Source of the DNA: Pseudomonas sp. RIT-PI-r
GTDB lineage: Bacteria > Pseudomonadota > Gammaproteobacteria > Pseudomonadales > Pseudomonadaceae
Assembly (NCBI RefSeq): GCF_001297015.1
Contig: NZ_LIGE01000047.1
Location: forward strand, 124,001 to 188,000
Reading direction: 5' to 3'
Length of the DNA stretch: 64,000 nt
Part shown: one piece after another, positions 34,016 through 42,923 of the stretch
Layout of the letters: the number at the start of each line of letters is the position of its first letter
How positions within the stretch are numbered: the first letter of the stretch is position 1
Position numbers and translations under genes: made by a program
Notes under the pieces: generated by a model
The model's database searches: none
Told to the model about the DNA's origin: nothing
Seen by the model: only the letters and a program-made list of their open reading frames with translations

Positions 34016-36477
34016 GTGGCGACTCCGTCGGTCAGGGCTGCGTCACGTCGTGTGGCGAGAGGATTGGTCGGCATGATCTGGACCAACTGACTCATTGTTG
34101 TCTGCACAACTAGATTGGCCAGTGCCTGGGCGCTGCCCTGATCCTGACCATTGATGTGAATGGTGGAGTTGAACGTGACAGGCTGGCTGGCGGCTGTGGA
34201 GGCGAGTGCCGCAGGGTTCGTGGCGGTCGCCGAGGTCGCGATGAGGTCTTTACTGACCTGTGCAGGAGAGCCGAGACGATCGACTTGTGGCCCTCGCTTG
34301 TCGCCCAGCGATTCACCGATGGCCCCGCCCGCCATGCTCCCCAGCCACCCGCCGACCATGGTGCCCACACCCGGCAGAATCAACGTACCCAGTGCAGCAC
34401 CGACAGCGGCACCAACAGACGACCCGGCTAACGATGCACCGGACGACACGACGGCACGCTTATCGCCGCTCATGACGCCGTTGACCATTTCATATCCGGC
34501 GCTGAGCAACCGCAGCGGCGGGGCCCGTCTGGCAAGCAGTCTGCCTGCCCTGGCGGAAGAACCGGACAGTGGAGCGGCCGGTGCAGAACTGACGGCTGAT
34601 GAGCCTGCAAATGCCGTCATGGTTCCCGGCCAGTACGTACCGGACATGCGGGGCAGAACGGGTGGTGCAGGTGGAACACTGATCCGTGGTGGCCGAGGGG
34701 TCACCGTGCGGGGGCTTTTCGCACCTTGACCGGTTTGTTCACGTCGGACTCGAGGCTTGATGCTTGACCGGCGAGGCTTGAGTCTGCCCCCCGTCCCGCC
34801 GCCCAGCGGTTTGCAACAGCAGTCATGGCCCGCGCCATTTCCGGCCGACGTTTTCTTTGCTTTCGGGTCTTCAATATCGGCAATCAAACCGCCAAGACCG
34901 AACGGCAACTTTGAAGCGACGCCCTTGAGCAGTTTGTCGGTGAAATTGCCGAATGCCTTGGCCATCACCGCCACCACGATGGCCGACAGTCCAACGCCCG
35001 CAAGGGCCAACGCCGTCGAGGTCTTGGGATGGGCTTCAGCCATATCGGCCACGCCATTGGTCATATTCGTCAGCGAATCCAGCGTGCCGGTCGCATCCGG
35101 CGCCAACGCCGTGATCAGACGATTGAGACTGGCATCGAACGCGTTCCAGCTTCGCTGAGGGTCTTTGCCCGCAGGCTCGGCGCTGCGTTCAATCGCGCCG
35201 CTGTAAGCCGGTGTCAGTGGAACGTTGGGCTTGAGCAATGAAAGCGGCGTCTGTGCCTCGCCGGGTTTGCCCATCCACTGGAGCACGCCCCCCTCACCCT
35301 TGAATGGCGATGCGAGGCTGCTCTGGGTCGCTTGCGAGGACACAAGCGACGACGTTCCTTCCAGTTTGGCCGGAGCGATCAGCGAAAACGCTTTTTGCAG
35401 GTCTTCGGGTTTCGCCAGCAGTTTGCGTACACCGTCGTCGCCACTGAAAAGTGTCTTGATCAGCGCTGCTTGCTGCTCTGCCGGTTGTTGCTTCAATGCC
35501 GCCAACGCTTTGACAAGGTTGTCCGGTACGTTTTCGGTCAACTTGCCGGGATCAAGCCCCAACGCCTTCCACGCCGACTGCTCGGCCGCCGAGCCTTGGG
35601 GGCCTTTGGCCAAGGCTGCACTGATGCTTTTCACCGACGCCCCGGCACCGGCTTTGTCGACGTCAGCATTGAGCAACGCGGCTGACAGCGCCGCCAACTG
35701 CTCGGGCAGGATCCCCGCTGCAACGGCCGACTCGCCGGATTGCTGCACGACCGAGCCGATGTCGGCAGCCGTCGTATTCAGTCCGCTGTTGCCCAGATGC
35801 TGAGTCGCATCAGCCAGCAGCTGACCTTGAGTCTGATCCAGTCTCATCGAGACTTGCCAGGCCGACAGCATTTCACCGGCCGACTTCAGGCTGATGCCGA
35901 ACGCCGACGCATTGACCGCTGCATCCAGGGCAAAGTCCAGCAGCACTTGTTCCTTGTCGGCGCCCTTGAGACCCGCACCAATCCCGGATCTGCCAGCCGC
36001 GACTTCGACCTGCACCAGATCCACGACCGTCGCCCCACTGCCGGAAACCCGTTTGTCGGTGGCCAGTTTGAGGTTGGCTTTCGACAGCGTGCCGAGGTCG
36101 CCACTCAGGCCTTGAACCTGCCTGAGCTGGGCCATGGCGGTTTCCAGGGCCATGTCCGATTGCAGGTAGGCCGGAGGCGAGCGTTGTTCAATCTCAGCCT
36201 TGAGCTTTGACTTGCTTTCGCCGCCTGCCGCCGGCGCGGCAGTTACCACTGGCACCTTGAATGATGCCAGGGCCGTGTTCAGCCCCAGGACAACAGCGCC
36301 GAGTTTGATCTGTTCACGCACCAGACTGCGGATGTCCAGACTGGCCGTAAGCAACGCCTCTTTCAGTTCGGACAGTGGTTTGACCAGGCTGTCTGTGGCC
36401 GATCCCCCTGCCGACAAGCCGGAACCCGCGCCTGCGGTTTGCGCGGCGTACATCAGCGAAAACGATGTGTCTGCCAT
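34012..36477 (-). CDS. Tail tape measure protein of the P2-like tail (gpT-like)
   Basis: This 821-residue tape measure has an N-terminal helical domain, a PhageMin_Tail-type core (about residues 170-350: LSAALLNADVDKAGAG, AWKALGLDPGKL, KTLFSGDDGVRKLL), a transmembrane-like segment (about 500-520) and a C-terminal Gly/Ala-rich hydrophobic part (VGAAVGAALGTLILPGVGTM). Residues about 545-620 are odd: Cys-, Arg- and Pro-rich and low in complexity. The TMP starts 7 nt after the E' frameshift extension. Greater length than the Mu-type tape measure implies a longer tail. Confidence 0.85.
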   Translation of the reverse strand: MADTSFSLMYAAQTAGAGSGLSAGGSATDSLVKPLSELKEALLTASLDIRSLVREQIKLGAVVLGLNTALASFKVPVVTAAPAAGGESKSKLKAEIEQRSPPAYLQSDMALETAMAQLRQVQGLSGDLGTLSKANLKLATDKRVSGSGATVVDLVQVEVAAGRSGIGAGLKGADKEQVLLDFALDAAVNASAFGISLKSAGEMLSAWQVSMRLDQTQGQLLADATQHLGNSGLNTTAADIGSVVQQSGESAVAAGILPEQLAALSAALLNADVDKAGAGASVKSISAALAKGPQGSAAEQSAWKALGLDPGKLTENVPDNLVKALAALKQQPAEQQAALIKTLFSGDDGVRKLLAKPEDLQKAFSLIAPAKLEGTSSLVSSQATQSSLASPFKGEGGVLQWMGKPGEAQTPLSLLKPNVPLTPAYSGAIERSAEPAGKDPQRSWNAFDASLNRLITALAPDATGTLDSLTNMTNGVADMAEAHPKTSTALALAGVGLSAIVVAVMAKAFGNFTDKLLKGVASKLPFGLGGLIADIEDPKAKKTSAGNGAGHDCCCKPLGGGTGGRLKPRRSSIKPRVRREQTGQGAKSPRTVTPRPPRISVPPAPPVLPRMSGTYWPGTMTAFAGSSAVSSAPAAPLSGSSARAGRLLARRAPPLRLLSAGYEMVNGVMSGDKRAVVSSGASLAGSSVGAAVGAALGTLILPGVGTMVGGWLGSMAGGAIGESLGDKRGPQVDRLGSPAQVSKDLIATSATATNPAALASTAASQPVTFNSTIHINGQDQGSAQALANLVVQTTMSQLVQIMPTNPLATRRDAALTDGVAT

Positions 36478-36484
36478 TGCCGCT

Positions 36485-37188
36485 CTACTCCTGTTTCACG
36501 CCAAGGCGAGTGATCGCTATGTCGTAGCGGCGCAACGCCTTTTCGGCGTCCCATTCCAGAATCTCCGCCTCACTTACCGGGTAAATGAGCGGGACGATAT
36601 CGAGGATTACTTCGATGTCGCGTTCCGAAAGTAGGCCGCCGGCTGGTTTAAAAAATCGTCGATGCGCACCTGCAATTGCGTCCAGTCAGGGACGGTCAAC
36701 TGGGCCAGATCGGGGATCATCAGGCCGGTGCAATGGGCGGTGATGAACTCGGCGCGTTCCTTGGCCGTTTTCAGTTTCTTCATCACTTTGGTGGCGCGCA
36801 GCACAGGCATTTCCAGGCTCAGCGAGGTCACGGTGCGGCCGGTCACGGCGAGCGGTTGCAGCAGTTGCACCTGATCGGGATCGGCGGTTTTTTCCGCGTC
36901 ATCGACCTGGCCGAGAAAGTACGCCGCCGGTTGGGTCGACATCTCGTGCACGTACTGGGCGATGCTCACGTAGTCCGGGCGCTTGAGCTGGTCGAGTTCC
37001 TTGACCGACAAGCCAGTGGCGAGCAGCGCCAGTTCGAAGAACTGATCGTCTTCGTCATCGCCGGCACGTTCCAGCGCTTCTTTTTGCGCGGCGTAGAACA
37101 GCGGCTTGAGCTGGATTGTCTCGATCTGCGAACCGTCGTCGCCGGTGATCGGCGACAACAGGTCATGCTGGGGTGGCATCCACGACAT
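36485..37188 (-). CDS. Tail assembly chaperone E with -1 frameshift to E' (P2 gpE/E'-like)
   Basis: The zero-frame gene (36607-37188, 193 residues, MSWMPPQHDLLSPITGDDGS; VTSLSLEMPVLRATKVMKKL) contains the heptamer T TTA AAC at 36652-36646, in the phase ..TTT TTA AAC. A -1 slip gives an extension PAGGLLSERDIEVILDIVPL ... RLGVKQE ending at 36485, 7 nt before the tape measure ATG, for about 234 residues. AAGGA lies 9-13 nt before the start. This is the classical tape-measure chaperone pair. Confidence 0.88.
36646..36652 (-). promoter_or_regulatory. Programmed -1 ribosomal frameshift heptamer TTTAAAC
   Basis: X XXY YYZ in phase: T TTA AAC, overlapping an alternative T TTT TTA immediately upstream. 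The -1 frame is open for 53 codons. Confidence 0.82.
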
Positions 37189-37233
37189 GTATGAATTCCT
37201 TGGTGATTCTTTTTTAGGGAGTATCGCTATTCC

Positions 37234-37326
37234 CTTGTAGGAATGAGCCTGCTCGCGATAGCGGTCTTTCAAGCACATTGATGTTGCATGTACTGACCTC
37301 ATCGCGAGCAGGCTCACTCCTACAGG
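37234..37326. repeat. REP pair between tube and E genes of the P2-like tail
   Basis: Inverted REP copies (tgtaggaatgagcctgctcg ... cgagcaggctcactcctaca) flank about 38 bp in the 158 bp gap between the tube and the tail assembly chaperone genes. Confidence 0.88.
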
Positions 37327-37346
37327 GTTTTGTGTTGTGCCGTGAT

Positions 37347-37853
37347 TTACGGCATCAGCACCGCACGCCGCGCATCACCGAGGATGTCGACGCCGTTGAG
37401 CACGAACTTCTGGGTGCGCACGTCGATGTCGATCACCGGTACGCCATTTTCCAGGCGGTTGTAGGTGCGGCAGGACAGCTCCAGATTGGTCTTGGGTTTT
37501 TCACCCATCTTCACCGCAGTCTCTTCCAGGGATTTCAGCTTGCCGCCGACGGTGTGGTAGGTGAACCAGGTGTTGCCGTCCTGATCCTGACCGGCTTCAC
37601 GCACGTTCAGCAGGATGTCGTCGCCCAGCTTCACGCCGAGTGCGAGCATGACTTCGGCGCCGAGGCCTTGCAGGGTCAGCTTGGCGTTGAGCGCTTTGCC
37701 GCCCTTGGCCATTTCCTCGACGATGAAGCGGCCGCCACGCATTTCTTCGACGTCGAACTCGATCTTCGGCGGGGTGAATTCTTCAACGGTCGCCGACAGC
37801 GGCAGGCCTTGCAGGGTGGCCGCGATGGCCTGTCTTACGCGGTTGGTAAACAT
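37347..37853 (-). CDS. Major tail tube protein, P2 gpFII-like
   Basis: This 168-residue tube protein contains LPLSATVEEFTPPKIEFDVE, EEMRGGRFIVEEMAKGGKAL and VIDIDVRTQKFVLNGVDILG, all diagnostic of gpFII. It follows the sheath with a 1 nt overlap. A REP pair follows. Confidence 0.94.
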   Translation of the reverse strand: MFTNRVRQAIAATLQGLPLSATVEEFTPPKIEFDVEEMRGGRFIVEEMAKGGKALNAKLTLQGLGAEVMLALGVKLGDDILLNVREAGQDQDGNTWFTYHTVGGKLKSLEETAVKMGEKPKTNLELSCRTYNRLENGVPVIDIDVRTQKFVLNGVDILGDARRAVLMP

Positions 37854-39019
37854 TAGAGAACGTCCTCCAGGAACTGCTCGATGATTTCATCGCGGGCGTT
37901 GAGTTGATAAACCATGTGTTCGTTCGGCGCGTAGCGGCCGTAGTCGATGACCACGTACCAGGTGCCGTTCTTGTACTTCTCGACGCTGTTGAGTTCCGGG
38001 TGCAGATAAACGCTGCCGCCAGGAATGGTTTCGTCGGCGACCAGGGTTTGCAGCCAGTCGTTGATGCGCTTGACCTCTTGATCCATGAAGGATTTGGTGA
38101 GGTTCTTGGCCATGGCTTTCTGGCCGGCCTTGACCAGCTTGCGGCTGATCGCATCTTCGAGGCCGACGTAGCTGATGAACTTGCCGGTGATCGAGCGGTT
38201 GCCCAGCAACGAGAAGCCGCCGAGCACGGTGCGGGCGTAGTAGCTGACGCCGTAACGGTTGAGCAGATCGCCTTCGGTGGAGGTGTCGAGGATGTTGTAT
38301 TCAACGACCCGCGACACGTCTTCGGCGTAAGTCACCTGGTTGCCCGGGCTCTCCCACTGCTTGACCTTGGCCAGTGCGGCAATCGCCAGACTGGAAGGCG
38401 ACAGGAAGACGTTTTTCTTCGCTGCTTTCGAGTACACGGCGGGCATGTTGTGCACCACCAGGCAACGGTCGAAACCGAGGTCGGCGCCACCGAGTTCCTG
38501 GCTGTACAGCACTTGATCGGCGACCGAAGCGTCCTTGCCGTCCAGTACCACACGGGCCTTGATGCGCTTGCCGAACGAGGCGAACTCGCCGGCCACCGCT
38601 TTGGTGCCGGTGAAGCCCGGCGCGCCGATGATGGTCAGGTCTTCCGGCACACTGCCCAGTGCAGCCAGACCGAGCTTGCGGCCGGTGGTTGGATCAACCC
38701 CGCCGATCACATTGTTGACGGTGTCGGCCGGGGTCGCGCCCGCTTCGACGATCACCACGTAGACCGGCACCTTGACCACTTTGAGGATCTGGTAAACCGC
38801 GTGGTACAGGGTGCCCTCTTCCGAACCGGTCGGATCGAGCAGCGCGTGGGTGGTGAAGCTGTTGATGCGGAACGGCGCGTTACGCGGAATCAGCGGATCG
38901 GCTTTCGGCGCAGTGCCGACCAGACCGATGACGTTGTCACCCAGGCCACCCATGGCCTCGGGGGATTCGGTGGCATTGACGGTAATGCCGTTGTGCTCGA
39001 AGTTCAGAACCTCAGCCAT
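37853..39019 (-). CDS. Contractile tail sheath protein, P2 gpFI-like
   Basis: This 388-residue sheath protein opens MAEVLNFEHNGITVNATESP, includes NVIGLVGTAPKADP and ends RYAPNEHMVYQLNARDEIIE. These are the hallmarks of the P2/R-pyocin sheath family and are unlike the 498-residue Mu-type sheath encoded 7 kb downstream. Confidence 0.95.
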   Translation of the reverse strand: MAEVLNFEHNGITVNATESPEAMGGLGDNVIGLVGTAPKADPLIPRNAPFRINSFTTHALLDPTGSEEGTLYHAVYQILKVVKVPVYVVIVEAGATPADTVNNVIGGVDPTTGRKLGLAALGSVPEDLTIIGAPGFTGTKAVAGEFASFGKRIKARVVLDGKDASVADQVLYSQELGGADLGFDRCLVVHNMPAVYSKAAKKNVFLSPSSLAIAALAKVKQWESPGNQVTYAEDVSRVVEYNILDTSTEGDLLNRYGVSYYARTVLGGFSLLGNRSITGKFISYVGLEDAISRKLVKAGQKAMAKNLTKSFMDQEVKRINDWLQTLVADETIPGGSVYLHPELNSVEKYKNGTWYVVIDYGRYAPNEHMVYQLNARDEIIEQFLEDVL

Positions 39020-39021
39020 AT

Positions 39022-39207
39022 TCAGTCAGCCTTCTTGGCAGCGGCCTTTTGGGCCTGGGTGGATTGGGTTTTCAGTCCCAGTCGACCGGCGAAGTGCAGG
39101 GCACTGGCCTCGACGTCGAGCAGATCAAGGTCTTGCCCGACGCTCGACCAGTGCCCACCGCCGGTGGGGAATGGGACGAGCACGGTGTAGGTTTGGCGGG
39201 TTGCCAT
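39022..39207 (-). CDS. Small conserved phage protein upstream of sheath
   Basis: This 61-residue protein (MATRQTYTVLVPFPTGGGHW, then DLDLLDVEASALHFAGRLGL) ends in a Lys/Ala-rich tail. GGAG lies 9 nt upstream of the ATG at 39207. It is found immediately before the sheath gene; function unknown, possibly analogous in position to the Mu gp38-like gene that also precedes a sheath. Confidence 0.7.
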   Translation of the reverse strand: MATRQTYTVLVPFPTGGGHWSSVGQDLDLLDVEASALHFAGRLGLKTQSTQAQKAAAKKAD

Positions 39208-39229
39208 TTTTCGTTTCTCCATAAACGGG

Positions 39230-39254
39230 AAAGCCCCTCTTGGGGAGGGGCTTT
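39230..39254. terminator. Hairpin between fibre module and sheath module (weak terminator)
   Basis: The arms aaagcccctc and gaggggcttt form a stable stem with a short loop; the trailing T run is poor on the minus strand. It could be a partial terminator or RNA-processing site. Confidence 0.55.
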
Positions 39255-39308
39255 GGCGGGTGTTGAATATTGTTGGGCGGACAAGAAAACGCCCTAGGGT
39301 GCGGACGT

Positions 39309-39854
39309 TTATTGAAGCGCAGAGATTGGTGTAACCGGCACGGAATCAGGCCAGCCTTCTTTCAGCATTGCATCCACATAAGTGCCTGCCTCGACAGCTT
39401 GAAGCAGCTGAAATTCACGGTCGAAGCAAGCCTGAACGTGCGCCCTGACGGCTTTGGCAATAGCGAGAATCTGCTGCGCTCCAATTTCTACGAAGCCATC
39501 GAGTGTTTTGAAATTGCAGCGATAGTCAGGATCAAGCATCGCCGAAAGTCCGGCGCCGTAAATCAGCCCCGCGCTTTCGCGCGAGGTCGCAATCGATAGA
39601 CCGTCCACAGACACGGCAGAATCTTCGCGCTCATAACGCTCGGCAGCGACTGACCGCGCATAGTCAGGAGCCACTTGCGGAAACGGCTCTTTGATAATCT
39701 CGTTGCCCACTTTTCGCCAGATACCATCGGTTTCTTGCGTCAACCTGACAAACAGGTCCTGGTCGATTTTGACGGCTGACGCGGGGATCTGATGAACCCC
39801 TTCAATCAGACAGGTCTGTAATTTCGAATGTTCGTCGAATAGTGCGTATTTCAT
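39309..39854 (-). CDS. Tail fibre assembly chaperone of the P2-like tail
   Basis: This 181-residue protein opens MKYALFDEHSKLQTCLIEGV, with IPASAVKIDQDLFVRLTQET and DGIWRK as in cassette-5 chaperone, and a C-terminal part (LIYGAGLSAMLDPDYRCNF) resembling DUF4376-type domains. It lies 9 bp after the long fibre and likely assists its folding. Confidence 0.8.
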   Translation of the reverse strand: MKYALFDEHSKLQTCLIEGVHQIPASAVKIDQDLFVRLTQETDGIWRKVGNEIIKEPFPQVAPDYARSVAAERYEREDSAVSVDGLSIATSRESAGLIYGAGLSAMLDPDYRCNFKTLDGFVEIGAQQILAIAKAVRAHVQACFDREFQLLQAVEAGTYVDAMLKEGWPDSVPVTPISALQ

Positions 39855-39863
39855 GATTACTCC

Positions 39864-42287
39864 TTAACTGCCCACCGCGACCCAATGAAAGACGGTGACC
39901 CCAGGAAATGTGTGCTTTCCGTAGAATGCAGTGAGATTTGATACTCCCACGTCCACATACCCGTTCACTGGTGACCCAGGCGTGTAGTTCAAGGTGGCAT
40001 TCAAGCTGTACATGGCATTTGGGAAAGGGATCGGAAAGGCAGTGGCAATATCCGTACCGCCATTTCCGGAGACCCTGCCCCACTGAACAATCAAGCCACC
40101 GAGCCACGACGGGAAAATGATGTAACCGTTGATAGCTTTGAGGATTTGAAAACCCCAGCGCAGTTTTTTAGGCGTTACGATTGTGCTGTCGTCAGCCCCA
40201 GAGTCGGTCTGCTCTTGGGTTGAAACTTTAGCCGTGCCTTGTTTGATTTCGGTCGCTTGTTGCCCCAGAACGGCTAGCGCAGCGATATCAAGGCTTCCCT
40301 GATTGACCGGCGCGTTCCAGGCTTTGATGCACCACATGACGGCGACGTTACGAGGACGAGTTTCCGCCCCACCGGTATCCACAGTCGTGACGGCAGTCAC
40401 TGTTTGCATCGTGACCCCGGTATCTACTGCCGAAAGAAAAGCGCCTGTAGATATGACTGCAGCCGCGCCATTGACTTTACCCGCCTGCCACGCGCCAGCC
40501 GGATCAAGTGTTGCACCGGTCTCATCAAAATAACGGTGGTTGTGAGCTTTGAACGATTCGGCTTGGACACTACCGACAGTTCGCCCCGCGTCCACACCGC
40601 GCCCATGATCCCAGCCGCGCAGGAACTCACCGCGCGATTCCGGCAATCGGAAGTTACCCGCGCCTTCATTGCCTTTGTTATAGACAGTGCCGAGATAGGC
40701 GGCCAGATCCGGATAAGTCGCAATGCTTTGCACACTGCCATCCAGCTCCAGATAACCGGGAGCGACAATACCCGTCGGGAATGCGAGAACAGCGCCAATC
40801 GGAACGGCGGATTTGAGCCGTTCTACTTCCTTGGCCAGCGCGGCGACATCGATGGTTCCCTGATTGACCGGGGCGTTCCAGGCTTTTATGCACCACATGA
40901 CGGCGATGTTGCGAGGTCGTGCCTCCGCGCCACCAGAACTATTGAAGCCTGCTGCGAAATTGGTCATTACGGCCGTATTGCCGTTGTCTACGACTACGGC
41001 ACTCGGATTGCTGCCGGTGGCATTGGCGAACGCCTGCATGCGGGTGACCGTATGGGCATGCGACTTGTTGTCGTCGGCCTGCCAACTGCCGAGACCACGC
41101 CCAGCATCCACGCCACGCCCATGATCCCAACCGCGCAAGAATTCCCCACGCGCCTCAGGCAACCGGAAGTTCCCGACACCCTCATCACCTTTGTTGAACT
41201 TGCTACCTAGATAGGCGCTCAAGTCCGGGTAAGTCGCACTGCTTTTGACGCTGTTATCCAGCTCAAGAAAACCCGGTGGTGGCGCATCAACCGGGAACGC
41301 GACAATCGAGCCCACCGGCAACGCCGACGCCTTGGCAATCAACGCCTCAACTTCACCCTTGGTGTACGAATCCTTGATGCCAAACCCGGCCAGCGTCTCA
41401 GGGTTCGCACCTGCCGTCGCGCGACCATATTCATCAACGGTCAAACTCTTGTACGTCCCGGCAGCAATCCCGGTTCGCCCCGCGAGCATCTTGAACATCA
41501 GTGCGGTCGTGCCAAGCGTAATCGGCGCATTGGTGGTCAGATGCCACAACGAATCTCCATTCGCCGTGCCCTCCTCGACCATGACCGTCAGACCCGGCGT
41601 CACCTTGGCGCTGCTGTTGGCATCCGTCGCCCGCACCCAGTCACCATTGGCAACAATCCACAAGCCGTTGTCCTTGGCCAGCGTCTGATTCGCAACAAGC
41701 ACGCGGTCGCCAGCAATCACTGCGACACCGTCAATTTGCTGCGCACCGCTCAGCACGATGTTGCTGGATGCAGCAACACGCACCGACTGCTTACCATCCA
41801 GCTTGCCGAGTTCTTCGGCGAGATAACTCATGACCCAGGCACGCGTGGCTTTGACCACGGTGTCGTCGATCAACAACGTCACCAGCGACGCATTACTCGT
41901 TTCGAAAATCGAGCGAATGTAGAACTCTTTACCCGAACCCGACGTCGCCAGCACCGGTTTGAACGACTCCGGATATTTGACGATGGCGTAAAGAATGCCG
42001 GTATCAGTCCACAACCCCGCTTCACGCACATACCAGCCACCCACATCCGGCGGAATGGTCACTTCGGCGAGCAGCCAGCTCGGATTCTTCTCGTCCTGCA
42101 ACAGCGCATTGAGCGGCCCGCGCCAGACTTCGCGTTTCAGCGCGGTGGCGGTCGCGGCCGGGTTGTAGACCGCACCGCCGCCGTCACCGACGGAAATCTG
42201 CGTCAACTTGATCGGCACGCCCGCGGCCTTGCACGCCGTTTCGTAGGCAATCCCTGCGTTGGTGAGCAGGGTGTAATAGTCAGCCAT
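39864..42287 (-). CDS. Long tail fibre of the P2-like tail
   Basis: This 807-residue fibre has an N-terminal DUF3751-like anchor (MADYYTLLTNAGIAYETACK, WLLAEVTIPPDVGGWYVREA; about residues 1-155). A stalk follows, then two consecutive tail-collar-like domains (each with FRLPExRGEFLRGWDHGRGV and ETRPRN-IAVMWCIKAWNAPV), and a gp53-like C-terminal tip (TDSGADDSTIVTPKKLRWGF, IIFPSWLGGLIVQWG). The tip resembles that of fibre 2 of the Mu-like array. The fibre attaches to gpI and determines which cells this tail kills. Confidence 0.88.
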   Translation of the reverse strand: MADYYTLLTNAGIAYETACKAAGVPIKLTQISVGDGGGAVYNPAATATALKREVWRGPLNALLQDEKNPSWLLAEVTIPPDVGGWYVREAGLWTDTGILYAIVKYPESFKPVLATSGSGKEFYIRSIFETSNASLVTLLIDDTVVKATRAWVMSYLAEELGKLDGKQSVRVAASSNIVLSGAQQIDGVAVIAGDRVLVANQTLAKDNGLWIVANGDWVRATDANSSAKVTPGLTVMVEEGTANGDSLWHLTTNAPITLGTTALMFKMLAGRTGIAAGTYKSLTVDEYGRATAGANPETLAGFGIKDSYTKGEVEALIAKASALPVGSIVAFPVDAPPPGFLELDNSVKSSATYPDLSAYLGSKFNKGDEGVGNFRLPEARGEFLRGWDHGRGVDAGRGLGSWQADDNKSHAHTVTRMQAFANATGSNPSAVVVDNGNTAVMTNFAAGFNSSGGAEARPRNIAVMWCIKAWNAPVNQGTIDVAALAKEVERLKSAVPIGAVLAFPTGIVAPGYLELDGSVQSIATYPDLAAYLGTVYNKGNEGAGNFRLPESRGEFLRGWDHGRGVDAGRTVGSVQAESFKAHNHRYFDETGATLDPAGAWQAGKVNGAAAVISTGAFLSAVDTGVTMQTVTAVTTVDTGGAETRPRNVAVMWCIKAWNAPVNQGSLDIAALAVLGQQATEIKQGTAKVSTQEQTDSGADDSTIVTPKKLRWGFQILKAINGYIIFPSWLGGLIVQWGRVSGNGGTDIATAFPIPFPNAMYSLNATLNYTPGSPVNGYVDVGVSNLTAFYGKHTFPGVTVFHWVAVGS

Positions 42288-42923
42288 TCAGGCCCCCTGA
42301 GGATAAATAGTGGATGTTTCGACGGTGTACATACCTGCAGCCACGAACGCCTCTCCCGAGGTTTCGAGCCCTTCGATGAACACCGGATAAACCGTGGTCA
42401 GTTCGCCGCAGAACGTCGCGGCGCCGATGACGTGATTGCCGAAAGCGCTCAAGCCAACGGAGACCGTCAGCACATCGCGCTCGCTCTTGGCATCAGCCAG
42501 ACGTCGATCGAGACGGGCGTCGATTTCTTCGCTGTAGGGTTGTTCGCTGAAGGCTCGTACAGAAAAACTGTAAGGCGCGCCGGGCGGCGTCTGTTCGTAC
42601 CAGGCGCGAATCTCGGGTCTTAACTGCAAACCCTTGGCGGCGTTTTCCAGTGCCTTGCGAGTGCCGGCCTGGCGCGCGGTGGGCCAGGCGAGTTCGACAG
42701 TCAGGCGCTTTTCCGCCTCCGGCGCAGCGGTGCTCCATTCAGCCACACCGCGATCAGCTGCCAGATACGGCAGAAAGGCGACCGGGGTTTCTGCGGGGTT
42801 CATCAGTTCAGGAAACGGTGGCGCGATGCGATCGAGCAATGCACCAAAGCCCAGATCCAGACCTCGTTCAAGTGCCGAACTATTCGCCGGGAGCAGCGTC
42901 GGGCGCTGGGTTTTATCACTCAT
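42288..42923 (-). CDS. Tail protein I, P2 gpI-like
   Basis: This 211-residue baseplate/fibre-connector protein contains LLPANSSALERGLDLGFGAL, MNPAETPVAFLPYLAADRGV, EWSTAAPEAEKRL and RQAGTRKALENAAKGL, all typical of gpI. The ATG at 42923 overlaps the gpJ stop by 4 nt (ATGA), so an upstream in-frame start at 42956 is not used. Confidence 0.92.
   Translation of the reverse strand: MSDKTQRPTLLPANSSALERGLDLGFGALLDRIAPPFPELMNPAETPVAFLPYLAADRGVAEWSTAAPEAEKRLTVELAWPTARQAGTRKALENAAKGLQLRPEIRAWYEQTPPGAPYSFSVRAFSEQPYSEEIDARLDRRLADAKSERDVLTVSVGLSAFGNHVIGAATFCGELTTVYPVFIEGLETSGEAFVAAGMYTVETSTIYPQGA

Noticed and set aside
37904..39190. 428-codon plus-strand frame opposite the P2-type sheath
   Set aside because: It is antisense to a well supported sheath gene; His/Val/Ala-rich shadow composition.
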